Source: Gemmatimonadaceae bacterium (lineage in GTDB: Bacteria; Gemmatimonadota; Gemmatimonadetes; Gemmatimonadales; Gemmatimonadaceae). From it: a stretch of 36,818 nt of DNA. The notes below the pieces were generated by a model. That model was not told where the DNA came from and ran no database searches. It saw nothing but the letters and a program-made list of their open reading frames with translations. The position numbers and the translations under genes were made by a program. The stretch's first letter is position 1, and the number at the start of each line of letters is the position of its first letter. Positions 31,588 through 36,818 of this stretch are shown here, piece by piece. The stretch spans positions 1 through 36,818 of the forward strand of contig JACMME010000160.1 in NCBI GenBank assembly GCA_014379205.1. Direction: 5' to 3'.

Positions 31588-33436
31588 ACAGGTGGTCCCA
31601 CAGCTGAACAAGCAGGACCGACATCAGGGCTCGGTCCAGGCTGTCGTTGCCGCGATCGAAATCAGTTCGCAGTCGCCTAACCGCAACGGCATCAAAATAC
31701 CCCGTGCGGCGCAGCTGCTCCTCCGACAGGAGCTCGGCGGCAAAATCCGGCAATGGAGCGCGCAACCAGTGTTTCACGGGTGCGCGCAGCGGCCGCTTTT
31801 CTCGCTGAGCGATTTCCGCCGGCAGAACGTCGCGTAGCGCCTCGCGCAGAATGTATTTCTCTTGCAGTCCTCGCATTTTCAGAGACGGCGGAATGCGCGC
31901 GCAAAACTCTACCAGTTTGTGGTCGAGAAAGGGGACCCGAGCCTCGAGCGAAAAGGCCATCGATGCGCGGTCGAGACTGAGCTCAATGCGGTCTGGAAGA
32001 CGAATTTTGGTTTCGTAATATTGAAGCTGCGAGAAGGGGTGCCATCCGGCAAATCTCTCAGGCAGCCGCAAGTCAGCGATGCCTCCGTCAGGGCTACCTT
32101 CCAGCAACCGGCGCACATCCGCGGAGAGAAACCTCGTGCTGATATTGAGCGGAGCCGTCAGACGCGCGTACCGCTCCATCCTCATTTCGGAGGGGCCGAC
32201 GTGAACGCGGCTCGCGCGCGGGTGGCGGCTTGATCCGGCGGCGCCGATCAGACGGCGTAAACGGGACGGTAGCCGCGCGAGCGGACGCAACGCCTTATCG
32301 ATTCTGAAATAGTCGTAGCCTCCAAATATCTCGTCAGCGCCTTCGCCGGTCAGAACTACCTTGACACGCTCTGCCGAGGATGCCGATAGGAGCATGCGTG
32401 GAATTTCGGACACAGAGGCAAGCGGATCTTCGCAGTGCCAGAGCGCCTTTGGGAGCAAACCGATATCCTGCGCGGTGCACACGGAGCGATGGCTGGTGAG
32501 ATTGTAGCTCGGAAAACTGTGGAGCATTCGCCCTGATCGTCCTTCGTCGAAATCGGCGTGCTCGAAGCCCAGCGTGAACGTGTCGATTGCTTGCTCGGTC
32601 TGCCTGCTCATTAACGCAACAATGGCGCTCGAATCGAGCCCGGCACTCAACCATGCTCCCACCGGAACATCGCTCATGAGATGCAGGCGCACCGACTCGT
32701 TCAGTTGCTCCAGCAGCGCCTCGGCCCAATCGGCGGGCTTGAGAACCTCTTCACGCGGCGAGAAATCGAGATCCCAGTACTCGTGCAGCGTCGCCTTTCC
32801 GTCCTCATAGAGCAGGTAGTGGGCGGGCGGAAGCCGGCGGATTTCGGTAAGGAACGTCTTTGGTGTGCGCGTGAGGCCGAGCGTGAACAGGTCGGCTAGC
32901 GCGTGCACGTCGAGCCTCCGTTCTATGCGATCGGTGGCGAGGATCGCTTTCTGCTCCGAACCGAAGTAGCACGCATCGCCCGCCAACGAGTAATGCAGAG
33001 GTTTGATGCCGAGCCGATCGCGAGCGAGCAGCAAACGGTTCCGGGGCGCATCCCACAGCGCCAGAGCAAACATGCCGCGGAGGTATTGCAGGCATTCTAC
33101 TCCGTGGTCTTCATACAGATGAACGATTACCTCGACGTCGGATTGCGTGCGGAAACGGTGCCCGCCGGCGATCAACCGCTCGCGCAGTTCGCGCTGATTG
33201 TAAATTTCGCCGTTACAGACAAGAACCAGCGTGCCGTCTTCGTTTGCAATCGGCTGGTCGCCCGTTTCGATATCGATAATGCTGAGCCGGGTAATACCAA
33301 GGCCCACGCCCGGAGCAATATGGAAACCGCGGCTGTCGGGACCGCGGTGATGCAAACTCTCGGTCATGCGCTCCAGCATCACCTGATCCACCGGCCGCTC
33401 CGGCTCGGCATGCGCCACACCGCAAATTCCACACAT
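31562..33436 (-). CDS. Glutamine-hydrolysing asparagine synthetase-type amidotransferase
   Basis: 624 aa. The start is set by the mandatory N-terminal nucleophile: MCGICGV (C2) after AGGGA in the leader. The glutaminase domain (2-210) has RGPDSRGF, LVCNGEIYN, LARDRLGIKPLHY. The synthetase domain has the PP-loop SDVPVGAWLSAGLDSSAIVA (SAGLDSS, usually SGGLDSS) and LTGEGADEIFGGYDYF. It makes an amide from a carboxylate using glutamine nitrogen. AsnB paralogues in biosynthetic and exopolysaccharide loci act on other substrates, and this position beside amide-forming enzymes suggests that. It is convergent with the second PaaK-like gene (26-bp overlap) and divergent from the GNAT-like gene. Confidence 0.93.
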   Translation of the reverse strand: MCGICGVAHAEPERPVDQVMLERMTESLHHRGPDSRGFHIAPGVGLGITRLSIIDIETGDQPIANEDGTLVLVCNGEIYNQRELRERLIAGGHRFRTQSDVEVIVHLYEDHGVECLQYLRGMFALALWDAPRNRLLLARDRLGIKPLHYSLAGDACYFGSEQKAILATDRIERRLDVHALADLFTLGLTRTPKTFLTEIRRLPPAHYLLYEDGKATLHEYWDLDFSPREEVLKPADWAEALLEQLNESVRLHLMSDVPVGAWLSAGLDSSAIVALMSRQTEQAIDTFTLGFEHADFDEGRSGRMLHSFPSYNLTSHRSVCTAQDIGLLPKALWHCEDPLASVSEIPRMLLSASSAERVKVVLTGEGADEIFGGYDYFRIDKALRPLARLPSRLRRLIGAAGSSRHPRASRVHVGPSEMRMERYARLTAPLNISTRFLSADVRRLLEGSPDGGIADLRLPERFAGWHPFSQLQYYETKIRLPDRIELSLDRASMAFSLEARVPFLDHKLVEFCARIPPSLKMRGLQEKYILREALRDVLPAEIAQREKRPLRAPVKHWLRAPLPDFAAELLSEEQLRRTGYFDAVAVRRLRTDFDRGNDSLDRALMSVLLVQLWDHLFMRLDSER

Positions 33437-33572
33437 TCCGTATTTCCCTGCGAGTAAATTCGCTAGCTTAATCGAACGTGTAGCAGGGCCAGCCGATCGC
33501 GCCGCGGCTGGCAAACCGGCAACCGCGGGCAGGCAGAACAGCCGTTCGTGATTTGGCACTCTTCGAAATCAA

Positions 33573-34247
33573 GTGGCTGACTCTCTCCTTTCGCGAACCC
33601 GTGTCAAGATCCGCTACTACCGCAAGGGGCTGCCCTGGTACGGGTTTACACTGCGCCTGTTGATCGACGCTCTGTCGCAAGCGGGGCTGAGGATCGAGCC
33701 GTACCATCTTTTCCTGGAGGGCCTGGCGGCCGCGCCGCGCCCGGATGGCGAGTTCGACAAGTATGACGTCGGATTTCTCAGCGCACAGGACATGCCTGAG
33801 ATCGCCATCATACCCGGCCGGAATTTTTCGCACGGCGATCTGTTACGCCGGCTCAACGACGGCAAGCGCTGTCTGGGTATAAAGCACGAAGGCCGAATTG
33901 CCGCCTTTACATGGTGCGATTACGAATGGTGCCTGTTTGAAAACGATCGTCTCTTTCCGCTCGCGGCCAACGAGGCATGTCTGTTCGATGCCTACACTCT
34001 CGAAGCTTTCCGTGGGCAAGACCTGGCGCCGTTCATGCGCTATCGCTGTTACGAAGAGCTCGCGGAGATCGGGCGTACGCACTGCTACAGCGTCACAGTT
34101 TTGTTCAATGCCCCAGCACTGCGCTTCAAGAAGAAACTAAACGCCAAGGTGATCGAGTTGCGGGTGCTTATTGAAATCTTGGGGCGCTGGCGGTTCCACC
34201 GACGTCTCAAAATCTACGTACGCCAAGCGGGCTCGGGACGCGCTTGA
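33573..34247 (+). CDS. GNAT-like N-acyltransferase
   Basis: 224 aa. The central part fits a GNAT fold: a strand (AAFTWCDYEWC), then ACLFDAYTLEAFRGQDLAPF and MRYRCYEELAEIG, the acyl-CoA-binding loop and helix, followed by CYSVTVLFNAPALRFKKKLN. The N-terminal 85 residues (ALSQAGLRIEPYHLFLEGL onward) are not typical of small GNATs. The start is GTG 33573 with no strong ribosome binding site, so the N-terminus is uncertain. It is divergent from the asparagine synthetase and could acylate an amine in the same pathway. Specificity unknown. Confidence 0.68.
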   Translation: MADSLLSRTRVKIRYYRKGLPWYGFTLRLLIDALSQAGLRIEPYHLFLEGLAAAPRPDGEFDKYDVGFLSAQDMPEIAIIPGRNFSHGDLLRRLNDGKRCLGIKHEGRIAAFTWCDYEWCLFENDRLFPLAANEACLFDAYTLEAFRGQDLAPFMRYRCYEELAEIGRTHCYSVTVLFNAPALRFKKKLNAKVIELRVLIEILGRWRFHRRLKIYVRQAGSGRA

Positions 34248-34381
34248 TGAAATACAAGACCCAACTCAGGCCTCAGGATTAGTCGCCTGCTCCGTGCTGC
34301 CGCGCTTTGGCAGGATCACGCTTCCTGACGATGGCCTTCCGGCGGCAGAGAACATTGTCGCGGCTTCCAGGACTTCAGCCC
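34248..34381. other. Gap between convergent genes
   Basis: 134 bp between the GNAT-like gene and the potassium transporter. A short hairpin (CTGCC 34297-34301 with GGCAG 34309-34313) is present. No convincing terminator or gene is seen. Confidence 0.25.
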
Positions 34382-36352
34382 TCAGAGCTCGATCTCCGTT
34401 CCCAACTCACACACCCGGTCGGGGGGAAGACGGAAAAACTTTGTGGCACGCCGCGCGTTGCGCGAGAGCAGCGCAAACAGTCGCTCCCGCCACACCGCCA
34501 TTCCGGGACGGTCCGTCGCGTGCAGCGTCTCCCTGCCCAAGAAGAAAGTTGCGTGCGAGAGGTCGATCTCCAGCCCCTGGAGGCGAAGCTGTTCCATTAC
34601 CGCGGGAACCTCGGGGTCTTCAGCGAAACCATGGCGTGCCACCACGCGGTACATGTCCGGGGTGAGCGACTCCACACGCACGCGCTCTTCGTCAGGCACG
34701 TGAGCATTCCCATCCGTAAGTAGCGCCAGCAGCACCACGCGCTCGTGCAGCACCTTGTTGTGCTTCAGATTGTGAAGCAGCGCGTGCGGTACTGTCGCCG
34801 GGCTACGCGCGAGGTAGATCGCAGTACCTGGAACCCTGACCGGGGGTGCGGACGCGAGACCCTCAAGGAACTGCTCGAATGACATCGCGCGCTCTCGGAG
34901 CCGTTCAGCGAGGATCCCGCGCCCGGTGTTCCAGGTGGTCATGGCCGTGAAAACCACCGCCGCGATGACAAGCGGGAACCAGCCGCCGCTCGGGATTTTC
35001 AACAGGCTGGCTCCCCAGAACGCGAGGTCCACGGTGAGAAAGGCCGCGGCCAACGCGACGACGGCAGGCAGGCTCCACTGCCATCGCGTACGAGCGACCA
35101 CCGCGAACAGGATGGTGGTGAACACCATGTCGGTCGTGACAGCAACGCCGTAAGCGGCCGCAAGGTTGCTCGATGTGCGGAAGCCAAGCACCAACCCGAT
35201 GCAGGCCAGCATGAGCAACCAGTTCAGCCCTGGGATGTAGATCTGACCGATCTGCGTAACCGAGGTGTGCTCGATATCAACTCGCGGTAGATAGCCAAGC
35301 TGGACGGCCTGTCGTGTCAGCGAGAACGCGCCCGAAATCACTGCCTGCGAGGCGATCACGGTCGCCAGCGCGGTCAACGCTACCAGCGGAATCAGTGCCC
35401 AGCTCGGTGCGAGCCGGAAGAAAGGATGCTCGGCGGCCGCGGGGTCTCCGAGCACCAGTGCGCCCTGACCGAAATAGTTGAGCAGCAGAGCGGGAAGGAC
35501 GAAGCCGAACCAGGAAAGCCTGATTGGCTGAATTCCAAAGTGACCCATATCGGCGTACAGCGCTTCGCCGCCGGTCACCACGAGGAACACCGAGCCGAGC
35601 ACGAGATAGCCGTGCCAGCCGTTGTTGGCGAAGAAGCGCACTGCGTGCATCGGATTCACTGCCTGAAGCACGCCTGGATGCTGCACGACTTGCACTGCTC
35701 CCAGGATGCCCAGTGTCAGAAACCAGAGCAGCATGACGGGCCCGAACACTGACCCGATTCTAGCCGTGCCCCGGCTCTGAACCATGAAGAGCCCGATCAG
35801 GATGGCGATCGTGATCGGGATGACGTACGGTCGGAAGACGGGTGTGACGACTTCGAGACCCTCTACCGCGCTCAGTACGGAAATCGCGGGCGTGATCATG
35901 CCGTCGCCGTAGAGCAGCGACGCGCCGAAAAGTCCCACCAGCACGAGAACCCGGTGCCGCCGGCGCGCGCGCTCGGCAGTCGGAGTTACGAGTGCAGTGA
36001 GAGCGATCATTCCACCCTCGCCGCAGTTGTCGGCACGCATGACGAAGGCGAGATACTTGATCGAGATGACGATGATGAGCGCCCAGAGGATGAGTGACAA
36101 GAGGCCGAGCACATTCGCCGGCGTTGGCGGCACGCCATGCACGCCGTGGAGGGACTCACGCATCGCGTATATGGGACTCGTGCCGATATCGCCGTACACA
36201 ACGCCGAGAGCAGCGAGCGACATGGCAGCAAGGCCCGCGCGAGCGTGCGGGGTTGCGTGAGCGTCTGCCGAGCTCAAGACAGAATTCGTACCGAGAATCC
36301 TCTCACTTCCCTCCCCTTGCCGGATGAGAACTGCGCCGCGCAGCCGAAGCAT
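34382..36352 (-). CDS. kup: Kup-family potassium uptake protein
   Basis: 656 aa, with about 12 membrane helices followed by a cytoplasmic C-terminal domain, the Kup/HAK/KT layout. The N-terminal signature is clear: SLAALGVVYGDIGTSPIYAM, with the acidic Asp of GDIGTSP; GLFGASLLYGDGMITPAISVLS and LNYFGQGALVLGD are further family marks. It brings in K+ with H+. ATG 36352 gives a 40-residue tail before the core; a TTG at 36277 (then SSADAHATPH) would match the usual Kup N-terminal length better, so the start is unresolved. No operon partner is seen. Confidence 0.94.
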   Translation of the reverse strand: MLRLRGAVLIRQGEGSERILGTNSVLSSADAHATPHARAGLAAMSLAALGVVYGDIGTSPIYAMRESLHGVHGVPPTPANVLGLLSLILWALIIVISIKYLAFVMRADNCGEGGMIALTALVTPTAERARRRHRVLVLVGLFGASLLYGDGMITPAISVLSAVEGLEVVTPVFRPYVIPITIAILIGLFMVQSRGTARIGSVFGPVMLLWFLTLGILGAVQVVQHPGVLQAVNPMHAVRFFANNGWHGYLVLGSVFLVVTGGEALYADMGHFGIQPIRLSWFGFVLPALLLNYFGQGALVLGDPAAAEHPFFRLAPSWALIPLVALTALATVIASQAVISGAFSLTRQAVQLGYLPRVDIEHTSVTQIGQIYIPGLNWLLMLACIGLVLGFRTSSNLAAAYGVAVTTDMVFTTILFAVVARTRWQWSLPAVVALAAAFLTVDLAFWGASLLKIPSGGWFPLVIAAVVFTAMTTWNTGRGILAERLRERAMSFEQFLEGLASAPPVRVPGTAIYLARSPATVPHALLHNLKHNKVLHERVVLLALLTDGNAHVPDEERVRVESLTPDMYRVVARHGFAEDPEVPAVMEQLRLQGLEIDLSHATFFLGRETLHATDRPGMAVWRERLFALLSRNARRATKFFRLPPDRVCELGTEIEL

Positions 36353-36518
36353 TATCGGCCGGATATGACCGCGCTGCGCATGCCACAGATCTGGCGCTCA
36401 GCGCAAAATTGCGTCCGGCGTGCGCCCGGCGCCACCCAGTACCGTCCGGTCAGCCAGCGCCAAACAGAAAACAACCAGCTCTCAACCGCTCGCAAGATTC
36501 ACCGAACACGCCATACCG
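36353..36518. other. Intergenic region
   Basis: 166 bp between two minus-strand genes. No repeat, hairpin or RNA gene stands out; it probably holds the Kup promoter. Confidence 0.25.
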
Positions 36519-36818
36519 CTATCTGGCTTGCGCTTGCTCCCGGGCAACCCATTTCGCGATAATCGAGCGAAGCGTGCCAAGAGGAACTGGTCCGCTCGAA
36601 AGTACGGCATCATGAAAGCGCCGCACGTCGAAGCGCGATCCCAGCTGTAGTTTCGCATCAGTGCGCAATCGATCAATCGCGCGTGCGCCAACCGGGTAGG
36701 CGAGTGCATGAGCAGGAGCCGCTATGTAGTAGTCCACTTCCTGTTCAACCTCCGCACGAGAATCGGCCGAGTATGCGAGCATGGTGTCTATCGCCTGCGT
36801 TCGCGACCAACCATGCGC
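36519..36818 (-). CDS. DUF885 family protein, C-terminal fragment
   Basis: The frame is open to the right edge, so the gene continues outside the window; about 99 C-terminal residues are visible. AHGWSRTQAIDTMLAYSAD, then YIAAPAHALAYPVGARAIDR and FDVRRFHDAVLSSGPVPLG are typical of the C-terminus of DUF885 proteins, which are often annotated as secreted peptidase-like proteins. An ATG at 36782 is inside the domain and is not the start. The protein ends normally with a stop at 36519-36521. Confidence 0.85.
   Translation of the reverse strand, partial: AHGWSRTQAIDTMLAYSADSRAEVEQEVDYYIAAPAHALAYPVGARAIDRLRTDAKLQLGSRFDVRRFHDAVLSSGPVPLGTLRSIIAKWVAREQAQAR

Noticed and set aside
24331-34247. Exosortase/PEP-CTERM exopolysaccharide locus
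   Set aside because: Such loci also carry CoA-ligase and asparagine synthetase genes, but no exosortase, glycosyltransferase or PEP-CTERM protein is in the window.

Overview
The window is GC-rich, densely coded bacterial DNA. The gene styles (membrane-anchored Ser/Thr kinases with a GGGGMS or GRGGMA glycine loop and long extracytoplasmic tails, many short lipoproteins, TTG/GTG starts, a compact arginine cluster) fit a soil-type Gemmatimonadota genome best. This is inferred from gene style only; no rRNA or other marker gene is present. No tRNA, rRNA, CRISPR array, transposase or phage gene was found, and no gap between genes exceeds 300 bases.

Layout. (1) 1-3259: the end of a MacAB-like export operon (periplasmic adaptor, then the start of an ABC ATPase running off the window), divergent from a DHA2-type drug/H+ antiporter. 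The two export genes are separated by an inverted array of 7-bp repeats. (2) 3274-7983: three minus-strand genes: a NTF2-like/cupin lipoprotein, a small secreted protein and a large Ser/Thr kinase. (3) 8112-15279: an arginine regulon. argC-argB-argD-argA run leftward with 1-4 bp overlaps, and argR, argG-argH run rightward. Near-identical 25-bp ArgR-type operators sit in front of argC and argG. No gene for acetylornithine deacetylation or ornithine carbamoylation is present here. (4) 15365-18573: a small secreted protein, then on the minus strand an ECF sigma factor, a single-TM putative anti-sigma, a Spy/CpxP/CnrX-like periplasmic protein and a lipoprotein, with a second inverted heptamer array before the lipoprotein. 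(5) 18736-24123: a NTF2-like/serine-hydrolase fusion, a divergent Ser/Thr kinase with a NTF2-like outer domain, and an outer-membrane beta-barrel protein. (6) 24331-34247: the least explained region. It holds an acyl-CoA ligase, a methyltransferase, two PaaK/CapK-type adenylating enzymes, an arginine-deiminase-fold protein with Asn at the usual catalytic His, a MurF-like ligase with a Cys-rich tail, a convergent asparagine synthetase and a GNAT-like protein. It reads as a non-NRPS, non-PKS amide-forming pathway of unknown product. (7) 34382-36818: a Kup potassium transporter and the C-terminal end of a DUF885 protein.

The points most worth follow-up are the region-6 pathway with its altered deiminase-fold enzyme, the inverted heptamer arrays that twice start 3 nt after a stop codon between co-directional genes, the paired arginine operators, and the sigma/anti-sigma/CnrX-like stress module.
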